NCBI GenBank assembly: GCA_004802705.1
Contig: SGPL01000357.1
Span: 1 to 34,942 of the forward strand
Direction: 5' to 3'
Source of the DNA: Bondarzewia mesenterica
Taxonomy: Eukaryota > Basidiomycota > Agaricomycetes > Russulales > Bondarzewiaceae
DNA length: 34,942 nucleotides
This document shows, piece after piece, positions 10,915-22,530 of this stretch. Both the position numbers and the translations under genes were made by a program. The notes beneath the pieces were generated by a model. That model was not told the DNA's origin. It made no database searches and worked only from the letters and a program-made list of their open reading frames with translations. How positions within the stretch are numbered: the first letter of the stretch is position 1; each line of letters begins with the position of its first letter.

Positions 10915-11293
10915 ACATTGGCTTAGCTGGGAAGACCTTAGTGCGATTACATCTATCGCACCCCTTGACGTATTTAGCGATGTATACCATCATCTTCAGC
11001 CACGAATAGTCTCGTGCTACGAGTTTGTGGGTCTTCCATCTGCCTGGGTGTCCGGCGATGGGCGTGTCATGAAATGATTCTAAGATCGCCTTTCGGCAAG
11101 TCTCAGGAACATAAACTCTATTTCTATGCAGGACAAGTCCCTCACTATTCTCATGCCAGTCCATCAGCTGACTTCTATCATTCATCATCTCCTTCATCTT
11201 CTCGTCTCCCTTCTGTTCCCTCCAGATCTTTCGTAATAAGTCCGAATTTACGAGATAAGTAGTGTTAAGCCTAATATATTCTGGCCTTAACAA
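10915..11293 (-). pseudogene. Gypsy integrase, N-terminal zinc-finger part only
   Basis: The segment LRPEYIRLNTTYLVNS... carries the HHCC zinc-binding pattern, visible as FHDTPIAGHPGRWKT followed by YVKGCDRCNRTK, which in complete elements precedes the DDE core. The protein stops at VFPAKPM, a few residues past the second CxxC, where element sequence is replaced by Helitron DNA. Without the DDE core it cannot integrate cDNA. Confidence 0.8.
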
Positions 11294-11833
11294 TATGACA
11301 TTCTCATTGTCGTTTTCCCCTCGTGGGTGATCGGCTCATCGAGAGAGCGCATCTGGTTTTCCCGATGATTTTCTAGACCTATGCGTCAGATCTAGATTAA
11401 ATTGGGAAAGGAATAATGACCATCTGGCTTGGCGCCTATTTAGCTTTTGAGCCTTCATAAAGTATTCCAAATTTTTATGGTCAGTAAGTACCGTTACTGG
11501 ACTCTCTGCTCCTTCAAGATATTGCCTCCAGTCCTCTAGAGCCCTGATGATCGCGAGCATTTCTTTATCATGTATTTTATAGTTACGCTCGGCAGGGTTT
11601 AAGCTTTTAGACAAGTATGCTACTGGGTGCCATTTGTCATCATCTCTGAGTTGAGATAGAATTGCACCAGTCGCATAATTTGAGCTATCGGCTTCTACGA
11701 GGAAAGGTTTGTCTGCTTCAGGGAATACAAGAATGGGTTCAGACATGATAATATCTTTAAGCCTTTGAAAGGCTTCTTTCTCCGAATCTCCCCATTGCCA
11801 TTTCTGTCCTTTCTTTGTAAGGTCATTGAGGGG
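11294..11833 (-). pseudogene. Gypsy RNase H domain
   Basis: After RT the frame continues PLNDLTKKGQKWQWGDSEKE and then PFLVEADSSNYATGAILSQ (first RNase H Asp), YKIHDKEMLAIIRALEDWR (Glu), VLTDHKNLEYF (Asp) and GKPDALSR (terminal Asp). The catalytic acidic residues are visible. Stops at 11834 and 11336 occur in the same frame; context (IV*PLND and LSR*ADH) suggests CGA became TGA in both. Confidence 0.8.
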
Positions 11834-13090
11834 TCACACGATATTAGAGAAGTCCTTGACGAAGTGTCGGTAAAAGTTTAAAAAGCTGATAAAAGATCGA
11901 ACCTCTGTGATGTTCTTTGGCTCAGGCCAATCTTTCACTCCAGCTACTTTAACCGGGTCCATCATAATCTTATCTTGGCTAATAATAAGTCCAAAGTAAG
12001 GTACTTCTAGCTTCTCGAAATCACATTTCTCCAGTTTCAGAAACAAGTGGTTCTTTCGCAGCACTTCTAAGACTTTGTGAACTAGTTCTCGATGTTCTTC
12101 AAGGGTTTTGGTAAAAATAAGGATATCATCCATGTAGACGATAACCTTCCCTGTCAGAATCAATTCTTGAAGAATTTCGTTCATCATTGTCTGAAAAGTT
12201 GCGGGGCTATTAGTCAGTCCGAAGAACATGATCAATGGTTCAAATAGTCCCCAGTTCGTCAAAAAAGCCACTTTCCACTCGTCTCCTTCTTTTATCCAGA
12301 TATTGTTATACCCCCAACGGATATCCAGCTTGGTAAAGAACTTTGCCCCTTTGAGCATGTCGATGAGTTCAAAAATAAGAGGAAGCGGATAACAGTTTTT
12401 AATCGTCATCGCGTTCAGCTTTCGATAGTCCTACACTGGTCGAAGTTTTCCATCCTTCTTTTTAACAAAGAAGAACGGAGAAGCCATTGGAGACTTCGAC
12501 GGTCGGATATGTCCACTTTTAATATGTTCCTCTATGAACTCGTCTAAATGTCCTTGTTCGTGTCGAAGTTTTCCATCCTTCTTTTTAACAAAGAAGAACG
12601 GAGAAGCCATTGGAGACTTCGACGGTCGGATATGTCCACTTTTAATATGTTCCTCTATGAACTCGTCTAAATGTCCTTGTTTGTCTTGTGACAAAGGGTA
12701 TATTTTACTGGGGAATGGTTTCCAGTCTTCCATCAACTCGATTGCATGATCCCATTTCTTTCGAGGTGGCAGTTCATCAAAGTCTTCTTTGGAAAATATG
12801 TCAGAGAAGTCCTTGTAGGGTCCTCTTAATATATCCTCGAAGCTTGTCTGTTTCTGCTTTTTGCTAGCCTCGAATGCCATCTTAGTCGCCTTTGATTCAG
12901 TGGCGTTTATTGCATGGCGGGAGTCTACGAGTATGAAAAGTACATGGTCCCCTTCCTCCAGCTGTTCCTCATCTGGAATGTCCTCCACAAATGTCTCTTG
13001 ATCGCTCTCTACTTTCACGAATGTATCGCGATCACTGTCATCATCATCGTCGACTTCTTGAAGCTTGGGCATTTTCTTAGCCTTTCGCCT
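11834..13090 (-). pseudogene. Gypsy reverse transcriptase with internal duplication
   Basis: The frame runs from MPKLQEVDDDDD through HIRPSKSPMASPFFFVKKKD (fingers), LRPV*DYRKLNAMTIKN, TKLDIRWGYNNI and IMFFGLTNSPATFQTMM to VIVYMDDILIF, which holds the YxDD catalytic pair. The fingers segment of 41 residues is duplicated head-to-tail (12441-12563 and 12564-12686), which should disrupt folding. A stop at 12431 replaces the usual Gln of RPVQDYR. Other family-constant positions are changed in a C-to-T manner, for example Cys in KNCYPLP and Trp in NIWIKEG and TNWGLF where Arg is usual. Confidence 0.85.
12441..12686. repeat. 123-bp perfect-length tandem duplication inside RT
   Basis: The block starting CGAAGTTTTCCATCCTTC at 12441 recurs at 12564, an offset of exactly 123 bp (41 codons). 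The two units are identical over about 118 bases and differ only at the last few. The duplication keeps the frame. Confidence 0.9.
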
Positions 13091-13674
13091 CTATCGATCT
13101 AGCTTCTTTCGAACTACACATTGAGTCGGACACCGTGTGAATTCGATGTTACCCGTCTTCCAGTCTATCTCAAGGTTGTGCAGTGAAAGCCAGGATTTCC
13201 CGACTATTACTGCTTTTCGCCCAAGAATTGTGATGGCAAAGGTTGCTCTTTTGGTATGATCGTTGACTTTCATTATGAAGTCGATGACTTCTTTGATCGA
13301 ACCATCCGAGTTCTTTGTTCTGTCAATGTTGTAGACTAGGATAGGGTTAGGCAACCGCCGTGTATTAAGTAGGTTGCCTTTCACAAATGCGCTATCAACG
13401 TATAAGTCCGTTACTCCAGAATCTAATAGAGCATCGACCATCAACACTGCCCCAGTGTCTACGGTCTTTAACTCTATTTTCATCTTTTCGAGCCCATCTT
13501 CCATACCCATGCTTCTTACGTGTTTGAGTACTTCTTTCTCAGTCTTCGCGATCGGGGTCTGGTCAACAGATTTCTTTATTTCCGAGTCATGTACAAACAT
13601 GTCAGATTCTGCGCCTTTTCCATCCACATCCGAGAGAACAGAGAAACTATTTCTGGAAGCCGACTGTATACCAA
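13091..13674 (-). pseudogene. Gypsy aspartic protease region
   Basis: The segment around VDALLDSGVTDLYVDSAFV matches the retropepsin active-site loop; the usual DSGAT triad is DSGVT here. Downstream VGKSWLSLHNLEIDW is the usual GxxWL...NP/HxxIDW block before RT. The open frame extends upstream of 13627 through KRLVGIQSASRNSFS, overlapping the end of gag in the -1 frame. No clear slippery heptamer was found. Confidence 0.75.
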
Positions 13675-14970
13675 CTAGTCGCTTCTGTCCTGAAAATCCT
13701 TTGAGGAGCCCTCCACGAACTCCTTTGCTTTGCCTTTGCCCTTTTCTTCTTTAAGAACAAGGGCCCGGATCTCACTCCAGTCCATCTCGTTAAAGTTGAT
13801 CTGCGAGCGGCAGTCACGCGCGATGTGGCCAGGCTTCTGATATTTGTAGCAAATGATCGGGTGGTGCTGTTTCGTCATGTCTACTTCCATCGGCTTGTCC
13901 AACCTTCCTTGTGGTGGCCACGGGACAACATGCTCGTCCCACGTCCTTCTCTGTCCACTGCCACTTCCCCTGACCTAGTCCTCAGAGACTGCCTGGGGCT
14001 TGGCCACTGTGGTGGTCTTCTTTTGGGTCTGACCACTGCTGTGTGCCTTCTCCCAAGCCTCGTTCTCTCTATAAAGTAGGTCATGCTTGACCGCCTTTGT
14101 GAACCAGTCCTCTAGGTCTGTGGGTCCTTCTCCTGTCATCAAGATTTTCCGCATTAAGGGCCTGTTAAGACCCATGCAGAAGTATTCTATGTGAGCTACC
14201 TCATTGTAGCCCGTGTGCGCCATCAGTAGACAAAATTCTATGATATATTCGTCCACCCGGTGAGCTCCTTGTTTGATGAGAGACATTTTTAATTTGGCGT
14301 CAATGTCTGCCATGACCGCCAAAAATGCTCCCTCCACCTTCTCCTTGAACTTTTTCCAATTGTTCGCTATGTAGGGTGTGTCATCAGCTCACTTCTCTGC
14401 TAACATTGCATCGATGTAGATCCCTGCCCAATCAGCTGCCATGCCTTTGCTCATATAGGACAGAGTGAAGATGATCTTCACCCTATCTTCCTTAAACTCC
14501 TTTGGCTTTAGTATGAACATGAGTTCACACTGCCTCAAGAACTTTTTGATTTTATTGATGTCTCTATCAAAAGGCTCTGGCTTGGCTATCTTGGCATAGT
14601 CCAAGGGATTGTCTGCTCCTCCTCCTACTGCACTGCTTTCTGTCGGCATCCCTGTATTTCGAGGATGTGGTACGTAAGGTGGAAAAAGGTTTTCTTCTTC
14701 TAAAGATACTCCGCCTAATCCTTGTGCAAGAAATGCATCTCCTTCAGGATCGGGGAGCTGGCGGATCAGCAAACTCAGTGCAGAGAGGGGGGAGGAGTTA
14801 CTATCTGAAGGGTTGGCCATGCAGGACTGTGTACGGGAGTTTCCGGGGGTATCTAATATGATGGAGGAGAGGGCACGTATATCGGTGCGGAGGTCGACGT
14901 CGATCAGCTGCGAGTCTCCACTCGTGGACGTGATGTAATGACGAAAGTCACTACCGTAACCAGAAGGCAA
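13675..14970 (-). pseudogene. Gypsy gag with zinc knuckle
   Basis: Start MPSGYGSDFRHY at 14970. The body contains KPEPFDRDINKIKKFLRQCE and SYMSKGMAADWAG (capsid-like retrotransposon gag core), then after a TGA at 14389 NNWKKFKEKVEGAFLAVMAD and YIIEFCLLMAHTGYNEVAHI. A second stop lies at 13975. The C-terminus has a zinc knuckle reading CYKYQKPGHIARDC, in which the second Cys of CX2CX4HX4C is Tyr. All parts share one frame, so the two stops are the only breaks. Gag normally packages the element RNA. Confidence 0.8.
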
Positions 14971-15049
14971 CTCAGCCAGGATGACGTAGGGTCGACTTGA
15001 GAGAAAATGGACCCCGTGATGAAAATAGAAGTGGAAGATACACGATAAG

Positions 15050-15298
15050 TTTGGGAATTTCCCAGCGGATTATAACGTATTCAACCTGAAAAAATCCTCA
15101 TTCATCTCAACCGAAGGTAATCGAGATTTGACAAATATACTGGTGTCTGGGACGGATGATGCAGAATCCCCGCTTGTCGTATTACAATAAAAGGTAAAAT
15201 AGAAAAGTGCAGTTGTAACAAGTGCTTTAGATGAGATTGACTGCCACACTCTAGATTGGGACACTTAAATGCCGCCCAGTTAAGGGTCAACACCAACA
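15050..15298 (-). mobile_element. Probable 5' LTR of the gypsy element
   Basis: Read on the minus strand from 15298, the sequence begins TGTTGGTGTTGACCC, a typical LTR start, about 330 bp upstream of gag. The inner LTR end is not clear: neither a CA terminus nor a primer-binding site could be picked with confidence between 15000 and 15070. Because the 3' LTR is lost there is no second copy to fix the boundary. Confidence 0.45.
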
Positions 15299-15650
15299 GT
15301 TCACTTTTCTGGGGTATCTTTAGGGTTTGTGCCCTAGTCCCCGCGAAATGAAGCTAATCTAAATGTGCTAGTGTAAGAGTAAGTATAGTAGATATTCACA
15401 TATCGTAAGTTGTAACGTAGACTAGCGGCTGTCAGGCGCGGCTTACGTCGAGATTTACGGTGTACGGGCAAGGGAAAATCTGGGAAAACAAAGGGTTTGG
15501 TGGCGGTGTGCTAACTTCAGCCACAGTGAGTTTTCCTTGTCTATTACACTGAACTTTTGTCCTTTTCTGCTGTAGACTCTGTGGCTCTATAGCCTGCTGC
15601 TTCAAGGCCTTCTTATAGCCAACACAAACTGCAGGGATTATTTTCAGGGA
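15299..15650. other. GC-richer spacer between gypsy LTR and Helitron 2
   Basis: The base composition (for example GCGGCTGTCAGGCGCGGCTT near 15425) differs from both the AT-rich Helitron and the gypsy body. No coding region is seen. It may be old host sequence or part of another element. The word CTGCAGGGAT at about 15630 recurs inverted as ATCCCTGCAG at about 15763, near where the Helitron should start. Confidence 0.4.
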
Positions 15651-16666
15651 TTGAAAGGTGTCAAAAATATTTTGGTATGTCTTGTATTAGCATTTCTTTT
15701 GTACAAAGTTCTGACTCAACTCACAATAGGCATGCCTATTCATACAATATATTCCTGCCCTATCCCTGCAGCCCACTTATGTTTTCTGTTTAGTAAGTCC
15801 ATTATATCATGCTTATCAAAACTAAAATCATTGAGTTCTACCTTTAGATACTTTTTATTTTACTATAGTTTACGTTTACTTTTTGGTTCTTTATTCATTA
15901 TGCTAGAAAGCATATGAATGTAGGCAGATGCCATATCAAGCTGTCCAGAGGGATATCACGTTGTAACTATCATCACAGAAAGCATATAAATTGGTTGAAA
16001 CCATCACTTCATCAAAAGACAACGCAAAAGCAACGTCAGAAGACTTACAAAGATATGCTATATATGCTAATATTCATGATTTGCATAACAAGAATATGCA
16101 CTAATTATTGTGCATATACAAATTCAAAGTATGCCAAAGAAAATGATATATGTTTGACTTATATGAACACATCATCTCTTATATCTTCACATATAAAAGT
16201 TATATGTACAAGATTATGTATTCAGCGCATGCAATGCAATAAATATACATATCGTATTTTACTTGCTCAAATATTCAAATTTGTTACATCATGCTTGTTG
16301 ATCACATCATTTAGTTATAAGCTAATTCATAATGGTAACATTAAGAAAGATATAAAAAATAATATAAATACAAATACACGTGTTCAAGTTGGAGGAGCTA
16401 TTTCAAGTAAAAAAAGGGCAAAAATATGGTTGGCTATATAAAGAATTAGAGCCATATATTGCTGAAATGAATACATCGAATTGTTATAAAAAAAGTGAAA
16501 AGTTCAAATTCTTTAAATATCGTTCTTTATCAGTCGCAGCAGAGTTTGATTCAAATCGGCATTTATTATTGCTAATGTTCCATTAATAGATATAGTTGAG
16601 CGATTAACAAAAGATCAACTATTCACTATAGCAATTGAACATCAAGTTTATCCTAAGGTAAAAATA
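15651..16666 (+). pseudogene. Degraded N-terminal region of Helitron copy 2
   Basis: Most of this stretch has stops in all three frames. From about 16380 a readable segment appears (GQKYGWLYKELEPYIAEMNT, then FKYRSLSVAAEFDSNRHLLL), which then shifts frame to PLIDIVERLTKDQLFTIAIE at about 16580. The 16380-16660 part is probably genuine N-terminal coding sequence. The longer frames at 15651-16441 do not resemble known proteins and look like chance readings. Confidence 0.4.
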
Positions 16667-17900
16667 TTGGTATCAAATTTAAGAGATATAGTTAAAGAGC
16701 TGCATTCTGAAGATCATACAACTGTATTCATAACAGCAGATCAAGCTATAAAATTAGATTTGATACAAAAGAAACCCACAATTAAACTAAACAAATCATC
16801 ATTTTCACTAAGCCTACTAAATGCAAAACTAATTACTACTACTATCAATGATTTTTGTAACACAACTACACTTGAATCAATTGTAGAATCAGCATGTGCT
16901 GTATGTGCATCTTTAGTTGTTAATATAAACTTGCATTCTTTATCAAAATATAGCTTAAATTTATCAATATTATCTCAACCTAATGAAGGAATCACAAGGC
17001 GTGAGCGATTTACTCATAATGATCCTATACAAGAATTAAATGGGCCTATCTTACTTCCAAATTGTAATTCAATTTGCAATTCTTGCCTAATTAAAAATAA
17101 GTAAAATGCCACATGAATCTTTGGCAAATGGAAATTAGATAGGAGAAATTCCATCACAACTCAAAGGATTAACATGGGCTAAAAAGATGCTTATATCACG
17201 GGTTTGTTATAATCAATATATAATCAAAGTTTCATCTGGCATGCATAAAATTAAATCTAATGCTGTATTCTTCTCAACGCCTACACCAAAAGTATATGCA
17301 AGATTACCCCCTAGTCGTGATGAGTTGAATGAAGTGCTGGTATATATTTATACTAGACCCACAAGGCCTACACAATTAGATCATAAGCGAACTCCTCTTT
17401 TGGTGTGAAGAAATAAAGTTGCTGCTGCACTTGAGTGGTTGAAATTAAACCATGAAGATTATTATGATTTAGAAATATCGCAAGAGAATTTGAATTCATA
17501 CAAAGACAATGAACCTGCAGTAGCATGTTTATATTATACAAATCAAGGACATAATAAAGAACTGGAATCTGTAGCAAAATATGAAGCTGATGAAGAAGAA
17601 GGTGTAAATGACGGTGAATGCCCTTTTATTGTACATGGATTGATAGGCGATAAAGTGGCAAATTTATCAACAAAAGTTTTGAAAACACTAGCATTGCAAC
17701 ATTTAACTCAAGGTGGCAAAATTTTAGGCATAGGTCATGCTGAAACTCCTGAATCAATTTATCACAATCCACAATTGTATCCTCAAATTTTTCCTTGGCT
17801 ATTTCCTTATGGTTTAGGTGGTTTAGGAAATTTTAACATGGCATTAAATATTTCAGAAAGTGTTCAAAAGAAACAATTACTTATGTATCATGATAAATGA
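16667..17900 (+). pseudogene. Helitron copy 2 DUF6570-like N-terminal domain
   Basis: The segment to 17101 includes RRERFTHNDPIQELNGPILL and a CNSICNSC cysteine cluster. After a TAA the chain continues in another frame with MPHESLANGNWIGEIPSQLKG and then KKMLISRVCYNQYIIKVSSG, the typical DUF6570 block found upstream of Rep in fungal Helitrons, followed by RTPLLV, a stop at 17406, and NKVAAALEWLKLNHEDYYDL. The last part, YNHPQ/IYHNPQLYPQIFPWLFPYG, is the conserved lead-in to the Rep domain. The function of this domain is not established; DNA-end recognition is a guess. Confidence 0.65.
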
Positions 17901-19590
17901 TTCCAACTTGAGCCTTTGTTTCCTTTGACAGCATTCAATCATGAACAAATCAAAAATTCTACAACTGATGGGTACCTTCTTGCAAATAAAAAGGTATTTC
18001 CTATTATTATAAATAGACTGATGAATATAAATCAAGAAACACTATCAGATCTTATAGATAGATTGAAAGCAGGTGAAAATGTGAAGCCTTCAACTCAAGA
18101 GGAAAAAGATTGTTTTCAAATTCTTAATGACATTGACCACATAGCTGGACATGTTGATGGATCACAAACGCAAAAGAAATATATGCATAATGAAATATGG
18201 GCTTTAACAGCTTATCTTGGTGCTCCTTCATGGTTTATTACATTTGCACCAGCTGATAATAAACATCCAATATCATTATATTATGCAGACACAGGAGAAA
18301 TTTTTTAAACCAAATTTAAAAATCTCAGATGACAATCACTATAAGTTAATTGCTAATAATCCAGTTGCTGGAGCACAGTACTTCAAACTAATTGTTGATG
18401 CATTTATAACACATGTTTTAGGAGTAAATACAAAGCATTCAGGCATATATAGTGATACATCAGGCTATTATAGTACTGTTGAGCAGCAAGGAAGATTGAC
18501 TTTACATTTACACATGCTTTTATGGATAAAAAACTCACTTACTCCACAAGAAATTAGAGATTGCTTGTTGCAATCAGACTCAGATTTTCAAAAGAGAATG
18601 ATTGAATATCTTGAAGGTGTGCATCAAGGTAAATTTTTAACAGGAACAATGGAGAATGTGAAAGAAAAATTTATCATAAAACAAAATAAAAATCCAGATC
18701 GATTGAAAGCAACAGAATGTCTTCCACAAGCCATACCATTGAAGTGTGATGATTCAACTTGTAGTAATTGTGAATCTTGTGAAAGAAATGAAATATGGTG
18801 GTCTGAATATAAAGAAGATGTTGATGAACTTTTATTTCAATCAAATGTGCATGATTGTAATAAAAGCCTTAGTTGCATTGGAGGAGTTTGGAAAGCAAGA
18901 TTTCCTCGTGAAGTCTATCCATATTCAACTATTGATATAGATACAGGATATATTTATATAAAGAAAGGTGAAGCTTGGCTAAATACTTTTACTCCTTAGT
19001 TGACTTGTTTATTGCGATGCAATACTGATGTCACAAGCTTACTATTTGATATAGCAATTAAGGCTGTAATTGCATATGTAGCTGATTATATTATTAAAAC
19101 ACCCTTAAAAATGCATGTTATCTTTGAAACAATTAAAGCAATTTTTGATAGAAATACAGAATTAATTAATGGAACTTTAGAGCAAAAGGAAAAAGCACGA
19201 AAACTATTAGTTCAGCTGGTTAATGCATTATCTATAAAAGCAGAGACAAGAGGACCAATGGCATCTTTGTATTTATTGGAACACCCTGATCACTACACAA
19301 ACTTTGAATTTCAACCATTTTATTGGAGAAACTTTGTGAAAAAAGTTGAACAAGATTACACAGATTCAATTAATGAAACTCATGAAGAAAAAATTATAAT
19401 AGGTCGTAATAATAATACTTATATTGATATTTCTCCAGTATTTGATTATATATATCATCCTCATATATATAATAATATAAACTTATATGATTGGAAGTGT
19501 TTGACAGAAAAAGTCAATATAAAACATAGAAAAACAAGGATTAATCAACAAGAAAATAATTTAAAGTCTGAAAATGATACTTTAAATTAA
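17901..19590 (+). pseudogene. Helitron copy 2 Rep (HUH endonuclease) domain
   Basis: The Rep nuclease nicks and joins DNA ends in rolling-circle transposition. After a stop at 17898 the frame gives FQLEPLFPLTAFNHEQIKNS, then SWFITFAPADNKHPISLYYA, a classic Helitron_like_N signature. A shift at about 18300 leads to VAGAQYFKLIVDAFITHVLG and GRLTLHLHMLLWI, whose two His codons (18505-18507 and 18511-18513) form the HUH metal site. The paired tyrosines AYVADYIIK follow (Tyr codons 19075-19077 and 19087-19089) after a TAG at about 18998 that reads TGT in copy 1. The catalytic residues are all present; only the frame is broken. Confidence 0.8.
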
Positions 19591-20280
19591 CATGAAAAAA
19601 CATCAAGTAAATCTAATGATAAGGACAAATTTATTGAACCACATTCATAAAGAGAATCTCATAAGATAGTTTTTCACTCTGAAAATCAAAGTAAAGTGCT
19701 AAATTTTGTAGGTGGCATATTACCTAGACGTGATCAAGGTAGCAGAGAAGATTATTGTAAAACAATGTTAACACATTATTTAAACCATGGCGATTAGGCA
19801 CTGATCTAAAAGAAGTAAAACAAATGTGGGATAAAGCATTTGAATCTTATAAATTTACAGATAGACAAGAAGAAATCATGAAATTTATGCATCTGAAATA
19901 TGAATGCAATGATGCACGTGATGACTTTTCTTCACAAAGAAAAAAGAAATCTAAAACTCCATTTCTCTTCAGTTTTAATGAAGAACAAATGAATGATTTA
20001 GATCAAGAAAATAATCTTTATGAAACTTTGAATGAAAGTGACATAAACTCTGTACAAGAACAATTGAATAATGAATGGAATGATTTAAGTAAACGAGCTA
20101 TAAATTGCCTATATCAAATGAATATCATAAATCATGTATTAAAATTATGTGGATAGCTTGATAAAATGTGTAATTTTAACATCACAAATATTTTAAATAG
20201 TAATTTAATTTATACTAGAAGTGAGCATACAGCAAATGAATGGAAACAGATATTGGGTAATAAGTGAGATCAAGTAATTG
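19591..20280 (+). pseudogene. Helitron copy 2 Rep-helicase linker
   Basis: HSENQSKVLNFVGGILPRRD, then FTDRQEEIMKFMHLKYECND (19850-19910) and RAINCLYQMNIINHVLK. These match the linker of copy 1 segment by segment. A TAG at about 20154 and several frame shifts break it. Confidence 0.6.
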
Positions 20281-21600
20281 CAGATCGTAAAGAACAAGCT
20301 GCTAAAGTGCCTTCAAGATCTCATCGTAAGGCATTGCTGCTAAACTTACACCCAAATGAAGTTAAAATTATAGATAAAGCATATTAATCTTATTGTTTTA
20401 AAGCAAAATCTGATGATAAGCAAAAAACTATAGATGATACAGTTCTACAATTTCAGCTAAATAATGAGCAAGAGCGAGCTTTTAGAATAATTGCAAATCA
20501 TGCAGTAGAACAAAATGAAGATCAACTCAAGATGTATTTAGGAGGTATGGCAGGGACAGGAAAATCACAAGTTATCAAGGCATTAATTCATTTTTTTTAA
20601 TATAAATAATGAATCATATCACTTTTTAGTTTTAGCACCAACTGGTTCTGCTGCTGCTGAAGTGTCAGGGTTAACTTATCACTCAATACTTAGTATTACA
20701 GCATGGGGAGCTAGTAGCAATATGTAAACAATTGCTAATGTAAAAGCAAGGCTTGAACATGTTGAATACATATTTTTAGATGAAATATCAATGGTTGACT
20801 GTAAAAGTTTTTATAATATATCAGCACAAATGTGCAAAGCTTTAAATGAGCCAAATTATGCATTTAGTGGGATAAATATAATATGTGCAGGAGATTTTGC
20901 ACAACTTCCACCACCTGGTCCATGGCCATCTTTATATAGTCAAAATGTAACTTTCTCTCAAATGCATCATACAAATAGCTATTTGAATCAACAAAAAGCA
21001 ATAGGAAAGTTTGGATGGCATGAATTTACAACTGTAGTTATTCTTAGATAAAATATGAGGCAAAGAAATCAATCAAAAGAGGATCAAGATTTTAGAAAAG
21101 CTTTAGAAAATATGCGATACTGTGACTGCACAAAAGCTGATGTTGCTTTATTGAATTTAAGAATTGCAGGAAAAGGAATTGATAATCTAAGGTTGACTGA
21201 TTCTAACTTTCATAATGTTTCAATCATAACTTCATATAATGCACACAGAGATAAAATAAATGAACTAGGCATAGAGCGATTTATAAGAGAGTCAAATTAA
21301 CAAGTCTTAACATTTTATTCAATTGATAAATGGGCTTCTTTAAATAATGATGACAATAAAGTGCAACACAGAAAAGAGATTTTTGATCCACTTCGCAGTA
21401 AAAATGAAATTCTTGAGAATTTGCAAGAAAGAATCTGGAATTTACCATATGCTTACAGTGAAAATCATTCTGGAATATTGAAGTTATGTATTGAATTGCC
21501 AGTGATGATTAAACGTAATGAAGCAACTGAATGTTGTGTAACTAATGGAGCTGCTAGAATTGTAGTTGATTAGAAAGAGGATAAAATAGATGATGAACAT
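20281..21600 (+). pseudogene. Helitron copy 2 PIF1-like helicase domain
   Basis: Walker A reads LGGMAGTGKSQVIKALIHFF (about 20538-20600), better preserved than in copy 1. An extra T in a run of eight T at about 20590 then shifts the frame. Walker B is FLDEISMVDC (about 20776-20805) and motif III ICAGDFAQLPPPG (about 20880-20920) is complete. Further on are RKALENMRYCDCTKADVALL and LPVMIKRNEATECCVTNGAA. Stops at 20725-20727 and 21298-21300 correspond to CAA codons in copy 1, and the TAG at about 21571 to TGG. Confidence 0.8.
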
Positions 21601-22530
21601 CCTTGTTTAAATACAGTATTTNTAAANTTANNAAATCCNCCATCTNCANTACANCTTNATGNCTTANCNTTGAATGTGATTCCTCTTTCAAGTCAAANNN
21701 TTGATATNAAATGTGAATTNCCTAGTGNNAAAACANTNAATATCAAANGAACTCAAGTTCCTTTANTNCNAAACTTTNCAATGACAGATTTTGCATCACA
21801 AGGAAGAACNAGACCATANAATNTNGTTGATCCNCAAAATTGNNNNTCNCATCAATCATTTTANACATGTCTNTCTCGTGGATCAACTTTNCAAGGAACA
21901 ATACTTATACAAGGGTTTGATGCTAAAAANATNACAGGAGGTTTNAAAGCTGGTGANTTGCNNCAAGAATTTANAGAGCTNGAGATANTAGATGAGATTA
22001 CAACTNTNNGATATGAANAAAANACTACCATATGATGTTCAAGGTCAAACAAGACATCANNTTATTANTGCATATCNTNAATGGAAAGGNAATGATTATG
22101 TGCCACAACATNTTCATNATTNNTTNAAATGGACTAANTNAAGCCCATTTATTTCAAATNTAGAAGAGTCTGAAAATNTANACTTGCAATGGAAGGTGNT
22201 ATCTAANTCAANGAANACTTTACCAATAGCATCTACATCAGCTNTTGATNATGATCAAAATGAGTNNAACAATGCAAGNAAGGAGCTTNACACATACANA
22301 TNTACCTGCACAAANTTCNACACATCTTGAACAGTTGAGTATTGATAAAGNAAAAATNTCAAAGAAAAGNCANATGACTGATANNATAACACAATCTAAA
22401 AAAATCAAATTNNATNATGAGATTTTNNANAAGNGCAAATTTGAAGAAGAAGAATNTNNTNGNTNAAATAAGANANAAANTANAATTCAANTNNNATGCN
22501 ACAAACANGNTTAGTTGNNNNTANGNNGAN
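21601..22530 (+). pseudogene. Helitron copy 2 helicase end and basic linker, full of ambiguous bases
   Basis: Recognisable pieces such as RGSTxQGTILIQGFDAK, KLPYDVQGQTRH and FISNxEESEN match copy 1 at 7398-8110, so the coding content is the helicase C-terminal motif and the basic linker. Scattered single N bases occur from 21622 to 22533, unlike the clean sequence on both sides. The pattern suggests a consensus drawn over disagreeing reads or copies. Frame calls in this part are unreliable. Confidence 0.6.

Larger units (their letters stand above)
10915..15298 (-). mobile_element. Ty3/gypsy retrotransposon, 3'-truncated
   Basis: Minus-strand order is LTR remnant, gag with zinc knuckle, protease, reverse transcriptase, RNase H, integrase zinc finger, then an abrupt end. 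The integrase catalytic core, chromodomain region and 3' LTR are missing; the next bases belong to Helitron copy 1. Gag keeps one frame throughout (stops at 14389 and 13975). Pol keeps one frame from before 13627 to 10913 with four stops (13091, 12431, 11834, 11336). Pol lies in the -1 frame relative to gag and overlaps its end near 13675. Domain order PR-RT-RH-IN is that of gypsy rather than copia. Confidence 0.85.

Noticed and set aside
15651..16441. Two long plus-strand frames at the start of Helitron copy 2
   Set aside because: Their protein is Ile/Tyr/Cys-rich AT-driven sequence without domain similarity; the readable Helitron segment begins in a different frame at about 16380.
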